Assembly: GCA_032207245.1 (NCBI GenBank)
Contig: CM063509.1
Location: 55,571,502 to 55,635,501, forward strand
Direction: 5' to 3'
Length of the DNA: 64,000 nucleotides
Origin: Pardosa pseudoannulata
Lineage: Eukaryota > Arthropoda > Arachnida > Araneae > Lycosidae
Numbering within the stretch: position 1 is the stretch's first letter; the number at the start of each line of letters is the position of its first letter. Below are positions 44,332-57,308 of this stretch, piece by piece. The notes under the pieces were generated by a model, which was not told the origin of the DNA, did not search any database, and worked only from the letters and a program-made list of their open reading frames with translations. Both the position numbers and the translations under genes were made by a program.

Positions 44332-44807
44332 CAGGAATGGAACTTTTTCGGCTGCGGGCCAAAAATTGAAAGAAAATAAATTTGGTGGGCCAAGATAAAT
44401 TTTTCTATAATTTTAAAAACAATATACAAGTGCCTAACAGTTTAAATACGTTAATGAGATGAGTAAAACTGTGATTTCATTTTTAAAAGTTTCTTATACT
44501 GAGCAAAGTGAGATGTACTGATTTTAAGGAACGATGCTAAATGCTCATTTGTCAGTCTACTTCTGAAATTATTCTTTCTAAGGTTCAAAGTTGAAAACAC
44601 TTGTTCACATATAAGAAGAAAATATACCGCTAACCTTCTGGGTGTGAGATAATAAATTTGGGATATAATATTTAAGCAAAGTAGAAAAGGAGATGGATAT
44701 ATAATATAAATATATATTTCTTTTAATTTGTCTCAGACCGGCAACTTAAAATTCTATCTGCAAGCCAGATAAAACTTTTTGGCAGGACCATAGTTTGCCC
44801 ATCCCTG
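44332..44807 (-). mobile_element. Deleted hAT (Charlie/ZBED-like) with transposase end
   Basis: Exact 8-bp duplication GTCTAAAT (44324-44331 and 44808-44815); ends CAGGAATGG and CCATCCCTG. On the minus strand, 44610 down to about 44465 reads CEQVFSTLNLRKNNFRSRLT, then NEHLASFLKIS. This is the C-terminal dimerisation signature of hAT transposases related to domesticated ZBED/GTF2IRD2-type proteins. The rest of the gene is deleted. Confidence 0.9.
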
Positions 44808-44815
44808 GTCTAAAT

Positions 44816-45029
44816 TAAATTTTTGGTTTCTTTTCATAAAATTAATAATACACCTATACTTTAAATCAAATAAATTAATGGATAGTACTCCCTAGGATTC
44901 TTTTTTAATAATTATTCATTTTTAAAATAATTGACTAACCGGAGACATTTTACATAAATTTAATATCTGCATTACATAGTAATATTCATGAAGGTATTTT
45001 GCATTCTACACAACATATTAATTATGGTA
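44816..45029. other. AT-rich spacer
   Basis: Nothing recognised. Confidence 0.4.
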
Positions 45030-45196
45030 TAAATGCAGTACATTTCAGTACCAGAGGCTGCATATTTGATTCCTGCTGCTGACATGCTTCTTCAGCCTTT
45101 GAGGATGGGCTTTGAATAGTAAATCCCCATCTCATTAGCCATTGAGCAGCCATGAATGAAGGATGCAGAGTACTATCTTAAACCAAACCAAACTTA
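45030..45196 (+). mobile_element. Old, diverged tRNA-SINE copy
   Basis: Keeps the order of the SINE at 20457: a B-box-like GATTCCTGCTGC, a GGCTTTGAATAGTA segment, ATCTCATTAGCC, and the tail TTAAACCAAACCAAAC. Many substitutions. Confidence 0.65.
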
Positions 45197-45910
45197 CAAT
45201 TTTTCAGTTTAAAGTTTTTCAGCTTCTGATTAATAATATGCTTACTTACAAATAATCAAACATCTTCTCATGATCCTAATGCAAAATTTTAGATTTTACT
45301 CATTGATTTTAATTCACTCTTAGAGGTTAATGGTTATCAATTAATGTCAGGTACCCCTAAATGCACTTTTTCTTGATTTTAGAAGATTTCTACATGATTA
45401 TTAATATAACTATAACATTAAAGACTAAAAACATTCTGCTGTGAATTTTTCATTTAGTTCACTGGTTTCCTTCTTAAAAATTAAATAAAGAAATAATAAC
45501 TTCAACAGTACGTATTTCTAAAGTGTGACATCGATTAAATAAAACTGTCTTAAGACTTTGTATGATTCCGGGAAGAATATGGAAAAAGTAAACATGTAAA
45601 AATTTTAATTTTAGGAAAAAAATTATTAAATGAAAATGAGCAGAACTGCATTTAAAACCTGTTGAGAAATAATGTTATTCACACCACCAAAGAATATCAA
45701 TTCATTTGTATTATATGGATTATTCTAGCAAGGTGGAGAAATACAATGTGTAATTTTAAAGGCAGCTGACTGATTAACTATCTAATACCTTCTATGATTG
45801 TCACTAGCTAGAATTCCACTTTGTTAAATATTTAAACCGGTCAGTCAGTCAAACAACTAGAAAACCGGAATAAAACAGATTGTAGCTGACCAGGTTCCTT
45901 ACCGCAACAA
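45197..45910. other. AT-rich, nothing recognised
   Basis: No coding frame or repeat supported. Confidence 0.4.
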
Positions 45911-48900
45911 ATTATTATTATTATTAGACCTATTTGTGAGACCTATTTGTGTGCTACAGCCACGTGGCCGGCTTTATCTCTACAGACATAACCATAGAGG
46001 AAGAAGCACAAAACGAAAAACGCTGTACACTAGCGTGAGAAAACAAGCGCATATAACAGAAAATAAAGCCAAACGGCGTCAAATCCCACACGGGAAAAAT
46101 TTAACGAAGATAACACGAAAGAAGGAAGGACCCGTCAGAGAAACATACCAAAACGGGGACAAAAGCGAAACGCAAAAACAAACTACCCCCATCCAAGGGA
46201 GCGAAACGTAAAACATACTAGGGCAACCAGCCCACGCCACGAGCTTGTGGCTGAATTGATCACACAGTCATACGAAGGATTACCATATATGTTGAGTGAG
46301 TTAAATAAGATACGACGCTGTGCCTGGAACTTGACACAGTAAAGTAAGATATGATCTGGAGTGTCATTTTCCGTGCAATGATCGCACAAGGGGGAACGAG
46401 CCATATTCAGCTTGTGCCATATGTATTTGCATTGAATTGTTTTAGTACGCCACCAAGACATCCATCTGACGGTGGAAAATCCATTTACGGTGCATTTGAT
46501 TAAGGAGATCAATCGCACCATATCTCTGGCGGTAGATGCTTCTGTCCCATTCATGCTCACTCGCTGTGTACATATCATTTTTAATCCTCCTGATAGAGTC
46601 TTCTGGGCTCACCACATTAAGGTGTTGAGTACTATAAGGGCCATGTTTGCATAACTCATCAGCTTTCTCGTTTGGATGAATTCCTCTATGCCCAGGGATC
46701 CAGACCAGTCTAATAGATTTGATTTTTCCAATTACTTGATCGATTTTACTTTGTAGCAAAAGGATGACCGCAGAAGATTTTGGGTGGGCAGATTGAAAGG
46801 CCAAGAGGACGGAACGACTATCAGATATAATTAAGAAATGGTCATTCTGCTGGCAGAAAGTGTCGAGAGCCAGAATGATGGCAAGGGCCTCTGCGGTGAA
46901 GATAGAGTTTATCTGATGGGTCAGCATGGCTCTTCCAGAGTTAAATGAATGATTGTAGGCCGCGATGGCCACTTTATCCTCATCCTTGGAGGCGTCAGTA
47001 GCAATTAGAGTGGACTTAGGTTGAAAATTATTGATGAACTCCGTCCATAATGTCACGACGGTTTCGTTTGATAAATTTTTATTTTGAAAAACAAGGCCCT
47101 CGGTAATTACAACAAAGTTGAAAACAACAAAGGTTCCTTCCTGGGTCCAAAAAGTGGGTTGACCTCAGGTGATACTGTTCCAGAGTCTCCTTCATGTCTT
47201 GCAGAACTTTTGGGTTATTGGGTACATTACCAAAGGTACTCTTATGGAGGTTCTCATATAACAGAGATTTTGTTCTTAGCGCCAGTTGTTTGATGAAAAA
47301 GCATTTAGTGAGATGGCGAATACGATACATTATGCTAGTTTGGTAGACTTCGGCCCGTAGCACAGGTATCGGCGTCCATCGGGGAAGACCAGTGGCAAGG
47401 CGGAGACCAGTAGAATAGAGGGTTTCCATGGTGTTTACATTTTTCTTCGAAGTCTGGGTATACATGAATCCACAGTAGTCGAAAACGCTACGTATAACAG
47501 CATTAACAACAGGGAGGAGGGTCCGACTTGTAGCTCCACGAGTTTTGTAAACCAACCCTTTTAGCATATTTAATCGACGGTGGGGTTTTTCCCGTAGATG
47601 ATGTATCTGGGACGCCAGAGACATATTAAAAGTCAGAAAGCAGCCCAAAACCTTGATGCACTTACTCCAAGGGATAGTGTAGCCGGCAATATGACACTCA
47701 GGACAAGGAAATCTGCCCCTTGAAAAATTAATGGCAGCGCTCTTCATAGGTGAGATGCAAAACCTCCAATAGTCACACCACATTACGATGTTATCAAGAG
47801 CGGTTTGTAGGTCCTTGCACGTTGTATTGGGGTTATCACCAATAGCATACACAAGTATGTCGTCAGCGTACGTTAAAATAGTTGCCCGGGCCGGGGTCGT
47901 ATCGAAGATATCCTGCATGTAAACAGAAAAAAGGAACGGTGACAGCACGCTGCCCTGGGGGATGCCAGTTTTGACTTTGTGTGGGGGAGAGATATGACTA
48001 CGCCAATTCACTTTAATCTCCCTATCATATAACCAATTTGTAATCCATAATAGTGTATTCCCTTTAATTCCAATAGAGGCTAATTTGTAGATCAGTCCAT
48101 CAATCCAAATGGAATCGTAAGCTTTCTTAATGTCTAAGTTTGCAAGAAGGACATATTTCTTATTCAGACGAGCGTCCATGATGTCAAGATATAGCTTGGT
48201 CAAAACAGTTTGACAGTCTCTATTAGGAAGAAAGCCCCCGAGACCAGGAGGAAAAACATTGTTGTTAGTAGCCCAGAGAGTGAGACGGTGGAGTATAATG
48301 CGTTCGAAGATTTTGCACCAAACCGAAGTAAGGGCAATCGGCCTGTAAGAGCTAATCAATGTACTGGGTTTCTTAGGCTTCAGAATAGAGAAAATAATGG
48401 CAGAGCGCCACTGAGGCGGAACGTAGGCTTTACCAAGGAAATCCTTAAACAGGCGAACAATTTTACACAGATTGTCATCATCGATGTGTTTAATCAGCTT
48501 AATGGAGATGCCGTCTTCCCCCGGAGCAGTACATTTCGCAGTTTTGATCGCTCTCTGAAGCTCAAGGGTATCGATAGCATAGTCAAACTCAACAGCCGTA
48601 TTAGTTAAGGCGTAATGAAGGGGAGGATGGTTTGCCGTCGAGTAGAAATTCTGTCCAAATAAAGCAGCTTGGTGGCGGGGGCAGGTAATACTGACACCAC
48701 TATACAGGAGGGTCCCACCATGAGCCTGACGATTTGCCTGCTTCTTAAGAGTTCGATATATAATCTGTATGCTGTTTTGCCGTTTACAGAGATTATTCCA
48801 GTAGTTCCGAATGCTGCTCTTTATGTGACGCCGAAGGATACTAGAAATTTTTTTGTACTTCATCCAGTGGTCAAGCGAAAAGAGGCGCTTAGCTAGTCGA

Positions 48901-49257
48901 AAAAACTTTCTTTTTTGCCCCAAGAGCCAAGAGCACCTAGAGTTCCACCACTGTGGGTAGGAAGTTCCAGAGACCCTTTGAAAATGTCTATTATCCGAAA
49001 TAGCCTGTTTGCATGGAAAATGAGATCGGAGTATGAGGTCAGATTATGATGTTTCATGCACTCGTTCAAGTCACCACCAGCCCTGGACCAGTTAGTCCAA
49101 AGACGAAAAGCACCAGAAATCCGCTGAGCGTACAGACCATGAAGTTGCATGAAAATCGGATAATGATCGGAGTCAAAACTGTCAGGGTGAACATAAAATT
49201 GGATTAAAGGAAACAAATCAGGAGAGTCGATCGCAAGATCAAGAACAGAGGGTAAGT
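45911..49257 (-). mobile_element. I-like LINE, 5'-truncated
   Basis: Ends on the minus strand in a (TAA)n tail (45911-45926), a feature of the I element. It carries endonuclease end, reverse transcriptase, RNase H and CCHC motif, an order found in the I group. The 5' side breaks off inside the endonuclease at about 49257 and abuts Helitron sequence. No target duplication could be found. Confidence 0.88.
46183..49256 (-). pseudogene. I-like LINE ORF2 polyprotein, frameshifted
   Basis: Reads in pieces. Endonuclease end (49256-48893) has the DSDHYPIF motif. Reverse transcriptase (48923-47079) has YRPIALTS, LLANLDIKKAYDSIW with the first catalytic Asp, GIPQGSVLSPFLF, and LTYADDILVY with the Asp pair. 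RNase H (47056-46442) has the start ATDASK, then TAEALAII, ISDSRS and WIPGHRGIHPNEKADEL, so all four acidic or His positions are visible. The C-terminus (46578-46183) has CDHCTENDTPDHILLYC, a CCHC knuckle. Changes of frame near 48900, 47070 and 46500 separate the pieces. The catalytic residues survive, so decay is limited. Confidence 0.93.
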
Positions 49258-49809
49258 TATTCCTTTAACCATCTCATTTAATCATTTCTTATTTTAAAGT
49301 GTTTAAATATCGTCTGCATTATTTTCATACGTTTTATCATTGAACTTAGATATTATGTAAATAATTTTCTTTTACATTTGTCTTAAAATAATAGCTTAGG
49401 TACGTATGTGATAATTTTAAATTGAATCATCGATTATTTTTTGGTACAATGAAAATTTCATCACAGGTATTTACAACACACTCTTTTCATAAAAGCTTAG
49501 GAATCTATTTCAAGGACTAATAAATATCTAACGTTTAAGTTATATATCTTTGAAAATTAAGAAGTTTGTTCACATTGTTTGTTTTTTTTATATATAACCA
49601 CATAGTTTGACTAAATAAATTCAACGTGATTCTAAACTGCAGACACAGTATCGGGAGAGTTTAGAGGAGTATGAAGATAAACAAATTATTGAGCGTGTAC
49701 TAGATAATTCTCAGCCAAAAATGAAACCATTTTTTACCTGTTTCATAGGGTACTTTACAATTCCGGAAAAAAAATTACTGAACCCGTCATATGACGGGCT
49801 ATATGCTAG
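49258..49809 (+). mobile_element. 3' half of a Helitron-like element
   Basis: Matches 16527-17078, ending in the perfect hairpin CCCGTCATATGACGGG and CTATATGCTAG, then T. The 5' half is missing and replaced by the I-like LINE. Confidence 0.85.
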
Positions 49810-50119
49810 TTCCTAATAAAGCCGTTTTTCCTAACGGTACTCACAAGGACATGAACAATGAGACAACAGAAAAGAAATGACAGCATCAATCAGGAATCCT
49901 TTTTATTCGCATAGTAGGGATTTTTATAACTGGAGTGCTGCATTCGAAGGTCATTTTGTGGTAGAGTTGATACACTTGTTCAATTGAGTAAATTTAGTGG
50001 TTTATTACCAGTTATTTGGTATTGTTATTTTTAGAGCTTTCTATACTTCGCAGGTAAGCATTTCGTTTGTTTTATTCATAATTTAATGTTTTATTTTCTA
50101 TCATAGATTCAAAAATATA
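49810..50119. repeat. Spacer shared with 17079-18287
   Basis: Same sequence as the spacer near 18005-18287, without the LINE: AACGGTACTC occurs once here. Confidence 0.88.
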
Positions 50120-50676
50120 TTAGGTAAGGGAAAAAGAAATCCATTATTTTTGCGTGAAATTAATGACTGTATTTAACATGTTTTGGATTGTTCGATTTGG
50201 GTCAAATATACACCATTTTGTTTTGTAATTTGTTGACATTTTTAAGTAAGCTTCATAATGCCTCTCTCATAAAAGTCTTGGTTCTTATTGGAGAAAAACT
50301 CCAGTAATCGATTTTCACAATCTTCTCTTCATCCCAATTTCTTATCACTCCAGAAGTTTTGCAATGGGAGAAAAATGTGGTAATCGCTTGGTGCTAGGTC
50401 TAGACTATAAGGTGGAAGCATTAAAATTTCCCAACCAAGCTCTCTGACTTTCTGGCGAGTCACAACAGACGTGTATGGTCTGGCGTTGTCCGGTTGGAAC
50501 ACAACACCTCTTCTGTTGGTCAAATGTGGCCATTTCTGGTCAATCGCAAGCTTCAAACGGCCCAGTTGTTGACAGTAGAAATCTGAATTTAGTGTTTGGC
50601 CATACGGAAGCAACTCAAAATAAATTATTTCATTCCAGTCCCACCAAATACACAGTAGAACCTTCCTGTTCAGGAC
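50120..50676 (-). mobile_element. Truncated mariner, second copy
   Basis: Left TIR TTAGGTAAGGGAAAAAGAAA after TA, then the transposase 3' half. The frame at 50329-50613 keeps PDNARPYTS and YSLDLAPSDYHIF. The element stops at about 50676, where a piece of the TAGAG hAT family begins. Confidence 0.9.
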
Positions 50677-51150
50677 ACAAAATGCAACAGTGTCATTTGA
50701 TTACACCTTTAAATGATGTATGCATTACAAAAAATAATAAACTGTTATTTTAAATTTGAAGATATTTATTTTTATAATATAAAAGGAGGGGGAAAAGTTT
50801 AACATAAAGCAATTTACATAATAAACTATGATCAAAAATAATGTATATAATTATTATATTAGCAATTAAAATTGAAGCAACCAGTTATGTGTTTGATAAG
50901 ACTAACAGGGTAATTAATTACATAGGTACTACTATAAAATCGTTTAAATGCTCATTGCTATTATTTCTTGAATACATATATGTATATTGCCAAATGTAAA
51001 AAAAAATCTTTTAGAAATAATATGCTAGTTCTTAAATAGCCACTGTTGAAAAAAATGTAAACATTGTTAAAATGATTTCTTCCCAAAGTTCCCAAAATTC
51101 CAGGTTTATTCCCACCTTTTCAAAATTCGGGGTTTTTTACATCTCTAGAT
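50677..51150. mobile_element. Partial TAGAG-ended hAT copy
   Basis: Matches 12430-12914, ending TTTTTTACATCTCTA. The other end is lost at the junction with the mariner. Confidence 0.85.
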
Positions 51151-51277
51151 TCTCCTAAGAAAACACTTACTAGAATTTGAATTAAAGCCAAGTTACACCT
51201 AGAAGTAATTTTGTTATGATGGAAAAGTTAGACCTAGAAATTATGATGCTATAGGAAGGAATAATGATCGACAAATA

Positions 51278-52247
51278 CCGAGTGGTCTAAAAGAAACTTC
51301 CCTTATATACGAGTCCCTAGGGGGCCGAACCGTTCAACTAATCGAAATGAAATTTTAGATATAGTTATTTGAATGTATGGGGTCCAGATTGGGATGATTT
51401 AAAACAATAAATCTCTCACAGTTACAGTTACAGTGACAAAATTTCGAAATTTTCGAATGGCAACACCCATTTTTTTTTTTTCGTGTGCAAATCGATCAGA
51501 ACATGGAAAAACTTTACATATCGTTGAAACGAGACACCTATGATGCAAATTGGCTTCGTAAAATATTTGCAAAGAACCGTTGTAAATAACCAATCACAAT
51601 AAAAGGGAAGGGGTATAAGGCAATTTGTAGCAACATCACGAAACACTCTAATGCCCTTCCCATTCCTTTTCATGTTTACAACAGCCAATAGACAAACAAT
51701 AAACTGCTCTTCCGTTTGAAACTAAGGCCAGAATTGTCATAATTTGAGAATTTGCCCTACTGCTTGAAATCGTCTTATTGGTGCATTTTGCATAATTCAC
51801 TGGGATAGGCAGTAGAAGCGCCAATCACAGAACACTCTTGTAAAGCACTTTTGGGGTATAAACAGTGTGGGAAGATTATTTCTTCATGTTCGTGCTAATC
51901 CGTCTCTTTTAGGGCGATGATGACACTTTAGGGTAAAAAACGAGGCGAATTGCTGTTTTTTGCAAATGTTTTACGGCGCCAATTTAAGTCATACGGTTCT
52001 TGTTCCAGTGCCATTTAAGGTTTTTCCATGCTCTGATCGATTTGCACATAAAAAAGAAGGTGTTGCCATTCGAAAATTTAGAAGTTTTGTCACTGTAACC
52101 GTAACTATGAGAGTTTTATTGTTTTAAATCATCACAATCTGGACCCCGTACAGTCCAATAACTATATCTAAACTTTCATTTCGATTAGTTGAACGGTTCG
52201 GCTATTAGGGACTCATATATAAGGGAAGTTTCTTTTAGACCACCCGG
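51278..52247. mobile_element. Long-TIR element with CCGAGTGG/CCACCCGG ends
   Basis: About 250-bp terminal inverted repeats (starting CCGAGTGGTCTAAAAGAAAC), bordered by TA (51276-51277 and 52248-52249). The outermost bases resemble those of the 304-918 element, but the interiors differ. A short MITE (51615-51778) is nested inside. No transposase. Confidence 0.88.
51615..51778. mobile_element. Short ATAAGGC-ended MITE, copy 3
   Basis: Same family as 5014-5177; ends ATAAGGCAATTT and AAATCGTCTTAT. Confidence 0.82.
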
Positions 52248-52685
52248 TATATGACTCTACATGCTTTTTACAGTGGATCTGTGATCACTTACGGGTATCA
52301 GAGTGATGCCTTAGGGCTTAATGTAAGACTTTTCAGAGATGTGTATGGATTTGACTCTTCACATATCGATATTTCCTCATCAAGCAAACTTGCGAACAAA
52401 TTCTTTTAGAGAGAACCATTGAGTAAAAACCATGCCCAGCAAAGTCTCTTGATCATAATCCAACAGAGAACTTCTAGAACTACCTTAAATGAGTAATTTC
52501 TCTAGCATCCTTCTCCTAGAGATGTAAATGTTCAGAAGATAGCATGGCTAAAAGTGTAAAGCTAAATTCTTCGACCTGTGGTTAACAATGTTATTGCTAG
52601 CATAAAAACGTTGCAATTTGTATATACACATCAGGGAAAATCCCATTCCATATTAAATTCGTAAGGCTTCTTTTTTTTCTGAGTT
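52248..52685. other. Unassigned
   Basis: Some Tc1-like flavour (ATGCCCAGC, CATGGCTAAAAGTG), but no frame I can defend; no other feature. Confidence 0.35.
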
Positions 52686-55600
52686 ATCCTTTTTTTCTAA
52701 ACTGTCTTTGACACTTTTTATTACAATTACCATTTTTATTGTTTTATGCTACAATTATACATTATATGCAGTCTATTAAATATTTTGCTTTTCTATTTAT
52801 ATATCAGAATATTATGTATCAGTCAATAAAAAATCAGAATATCATAGTTCATAGTTTCTGAGATATCTATGAATATATGCATGTAAAGATAGTTTTGGAT
52901 ACGAGTGTATATATATATATATATATAAATATATACATACATATATCCTAATTTCCTGCCTATAATCCGTGGATTATATATTAAAAAACTTTAAATTTTC
53001 TTCTAATGCGTATTATGCACAGCCGCGTGTTATCTGCTGTTAAAAGTTATTTTTATAATAAAATTTACAAATATCTTTCCTTAAGAGTAATAGATGACAG
53101 CACCTGCTCAGTTACACTGAAACTTTTTTTTATATGAGGATAAAAATCCTTTTCATCCAGGGATGCAGCAATTTGGATAAAAGTACCCGATTAAATTTAT
53201 ATTTTCCATTTTACATATTTATTTCTATCAAGAAATAACACTTATATAATCTGAAATAGCTGCATTTTACTGCATTCTCCATTTTTTTCACTTTCAGGTC
53301 GCTAGATAACACTAACTGCAGTTTTAAATTTTAATACAGATCGTAAATAACCATATTAAATTTAGATAAAAAGATGCATTTTAAGAATCCTAAGTTTTAA
53401 CATCTTTTAAATATGCGCTCAATTTATTTGTATCACTGTTTCTGTACTATTTATTGTAAATTTTTAAACTATATTCTTACTGTTATTAAATATAAAATAT
53501 TTCAAGTCTATCCAAATTTTCACTTTGTTAAATTACTTTATTTTAATTTAAAGAAAATGTTATCATTAAGTAAAAGAGTTTATTTTTTTAAAACTAAACA
53601 ATATAAAGCTTTTTTACATATGCCTTTCATTTCTGTGAATCATATGAAATTAAAGTGGAAATTTAATCTGCCGGTTATACGCTGCTGCGGATTATGAGCA
53701 GAAAATTAGGGTATATGTACATACATATATATGTATATGTGTTAATATGTGGGCTTATATAAATATTAGATGTTTGTCACATAAAATTTTGAGACAACAT
53801 TAATTCTGAATAGAAGACTATCTAATATATTAACACGATAAAATCAAATTTCTTAAAATAAATTATTGTGCATACAAGCAGAAATAACTGCAGTTCTATT
53901 TCTTATTTTTATAACAAAAAAAAAATTATAATACATAAGTTTTTTTTATGATATGAAATTTTGGCTACATGTGCAAGTTATTTCATTTTGGTGGATTGGC
54001 AAGATAAATTCATCAAAAAAGTAATGTTTAGATTTGTATCTTCAAGATTTCTGGTAAAAAAGAAGAAATATACATCAATTAATGCAAGATATACATTAAA
54101 AAAGTTTGCTTAACAATAGGAGACAACAGATCTGGCCAGTCCAAAAGGCACTGAATGCCCTATTCAAAAAAAAATTTTTTTTTTTCACCGTTGGACTTGA
54201 CTGTATGTATGTGTGTGCATGTGTGAGATACATACACAGGATGTAAAAACAGAAACAATCATTAAAAAAATTTATTATAATAATTAAAAATCAACAATAG
54301 AATAGTTAAAAATATATAAATGTAGATAAATATTTATGATAATAATCAATTAAATAATATTATACTTATAATAAATGAAATATTTGTTTCAACTATAAAT
54401 TTTGTGAAATTGCTACAGACCACATAATTTTAATGACAGGCCACATGTAGCCCATTTGGCCACCCATGGAGAAGAACAGTCTTCTCTCAATCAATATTTT
54501 AGAATTTTCACACATTTTCTCGGTGAATTATGTTATCATATGATAACAATATATGTAGAATGTTACATTTTAACACATTAGCTGCCATAATATTGAAAAA
54601 AAATTCTTCCTCAGTCAAATGGCTTTTTCTGCTAATATTACTTGTATATGTGGAACAAAATCTATGCCAGGAAGAGCCGCAGCACAGAGAACTACTTTGA
54701 GATCCTAGTTCTATTGCTTCGCTTGCTTCATTAAAGTGTATATGTTTATAAATAAATAAATTTGTGAATGAATTTTCCTTAGTTATACATTTTGTAATAC
54801 ATCTATAAAAATAAATCAATATATCTGTGGTTTTCACATTTTTTCTGAGACAACAGTTTGATGGATAAACATATAATAAAATAATTTTTTCATTTATATG
54901 GCATCTCAATGTTACATAAAACTTCATTAAAAACAGTCATATCTATTGGGGTCAAACATACATTCTGGTACCCCAGGTCATGTAATTTCAAAATATTGAC
55001 AGACATGCCAACATGTCTGGAGCAACAGCGTCATTTGAAATTTTAACATGCTAATTACAGATTATACATGTACATATCTTATTGGTTTCTGAATTAAGTT
55101 TAAAATATTATTATACAGCAGTAAATTATAAATGAAAATATTATACAGCAGTAAATTATAAATGAAATTGTAAAATTTATGCATTTAAAAATTTATGAGT
55201 ATTTTTTTTTTTTTAGCTTTAACAACTTATTTTTCAGAACAATGTTACTGATAGCAACGTTGATTCTGATTAAAATATTTCCATTTTTCTATCACCAGGG
55301 ATTCTAGGGTTTGTCTACTCAAATTTGACTTAAATTCAGTTTGGTTTTTCTGCACACAACTGCAAACTTAACGTGCAGCATTACTGTGTGAAAAGAGTAA
55401 TATTTAGCATTATCTTTTGCAAAACTTTATATTTAATTGCTGAATCGTAATCTTTAAGATGTTCAAAAGTTTTGTTATTTTCCGGAGCAATTTGAGAAGT
55501 TTCTGGAGTTATCAAATTTTCTCATTTCTCCGTGCTAACCAGGGTTGGCATGATTTAAATCAGTTCATTTTTTTTAAATAATTAATTTAAACCTTTTTTT

Positions 55601-56479
55601 TCACTTCTTTTAAAATCTATATTCCAAAGACAGGAGAATTGGGAATCAGTCAGCACAGAAATACCAATAAGTAAATAAGAGTAAATAGATAGCATGTTTT
55701 CCAAGAATTTAGGGGTTGTTATCAGAAAGTATGTAGTAGGAGTAAGTACAATGACTAGTTATGACTAGTGGAATTCATTTTATGCAGTGGGAGGTAAGGC
55801 TTCATCTCCTAAAATGGAAAGACAGTTTTCTTCTTTTGGTATTGTTTATTCTAGCCTTCGATACGAATTAGGAGTGGATAAAACATAGAAACTAGTGCTT
55901 TTATTGAAACAGTTAAATCCATAATTTGTTGCTTAAAAGAATATTGAAATAATTGTGATTTTTTGTTTTTGTTTTTTAAATAAATAGTTTGCTTTAAATG
56001 AATATTTAATTCGTTCATTAAATTTGCATCTTATTAATTTGCACTATAATAGAATGTACAAAATAATACAATGTATTTATATTAAAATTTATATATTTAA
56101 TTTTCAGTAATCAGTGTGTAGAATATACAAGATAAGTTGTTACTTATAACAAACTATTCCATGTATTTTGTACAAAATAAAAAAACACAACAATAATGAG
56201 GAATTTTCATGTTTTCTAATTTTGATTTTAAAGGATAGAAGACAAAAGAGTAAGCAGGACAGTAGCTATTTTTCTTTCATTTGGGGGCCTAATGAGTGAT
56301 TTCTAATGGGTTTTGTAGCAGACTCTTTAACGTCTCTCAAAAACGATACTTTTTCTCCGCCGAGTTTGTGACGTCATCGTTCATGTCGACACCGAGCGCC
56401 TATGCTGTTTACATGTTAAAAGGTGACTTTTAAATTTGTTTTTGTGTAAAGTATTGCATATAATAGAAATTTTTTTGTT

Positions 56480-56690
56480 ATGTCTGGCATTAAAAAATCA
56501 TGCTCTAAATATTGTATTGTGCCACTCTGTAAAAATACAACAACTAATTGCAATGAGAAGATATATTTCAGTCCCGAAAGACCCACATACATGTAAAATC
56601 TGGATAACTGCGATGAAAAGGGATGAGAAATTAAACCCCAAATTATCATATAAATCATCTTTATGGGTTTGTGAAGACCATTTCTCGATA
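56480..56690 (+). pseudogene. THAP exon, copy 3, frameshifted
   Basis: Same domain as the copy at 26176, but two bases are missing near 56573 (TTCAG-TCCCG), which breaks the frame between the first zinc ligands and the KIW region. The splice donor GTAAAT after EDHFS is also changed (CTCGATAAG). It cannot encode the domain. Confidence 0.82.
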
Positions 56691-57239
56691 AGTAAATGCT
56701 TACTTTTGTTTAAATATTACTAATTTAGAACAATTAAAGTATATAAAAATACATCTATACCTTTAAAAGGATTGTTGATTAACCACTGCTATTTAACTTT
56801 TAAAACTACTAATTTTCGAGTATTATCACAGAGTTCAAGTACAATAAATATTTTATAAAGCATATAAATATCGAAAAACATATAATATCTAAAGCATATA
56901 ATTATCTAATAAATAACTCGGGGGAGGGGAAGGTTATGTATTTTCAAGGTATTATAAATATTTTCTTCAGAGATGCATACTTTCTTGTGTATCAAATCAC
57001 AGTGATATTTTTCGATTAAATTGGTGACTAATTTGAAAAAAAGTATAACATTTTTAAAATACTTTATAATAATATTACTTTAAAAATTAAATTTAATTTG
57101 AGAAATTTTATACATTTTTTAATTTGACATTAATATTAAAGGCAATAAAATTGTATTACTATTTAAAAATGTATAAATAATTAAGTAAAGCCGTTTAAAG
57201 ATTATAAATTTCTTTTCATCATATTTAAAATATCTAAGA

Positions 57240-57308
57240 ATTGGTTTGGTTTTGGAGTGCTACAGTTTACTTTTTGCAACACGAAGGCAAATGAGACCGG
57301 TCTCACAA
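57240..57308 (-). mobile_element. SINE 3' piece in THAP element copy 3
   Basis: Same reverse-oriented SINE fragment as in the other two THAP copies. Confidence 0.78.

Noticed and set aside
48210..48608. 132-residue plus-strand frame
   Set aside because: It is antisense to the LINE reverse transcriptase, which has clear catalytic motifs.
52380..52560. Tc1-type transposase remnant
   Set aside because: A few suggestive words only; no continuous frame or DDE motif could be read.
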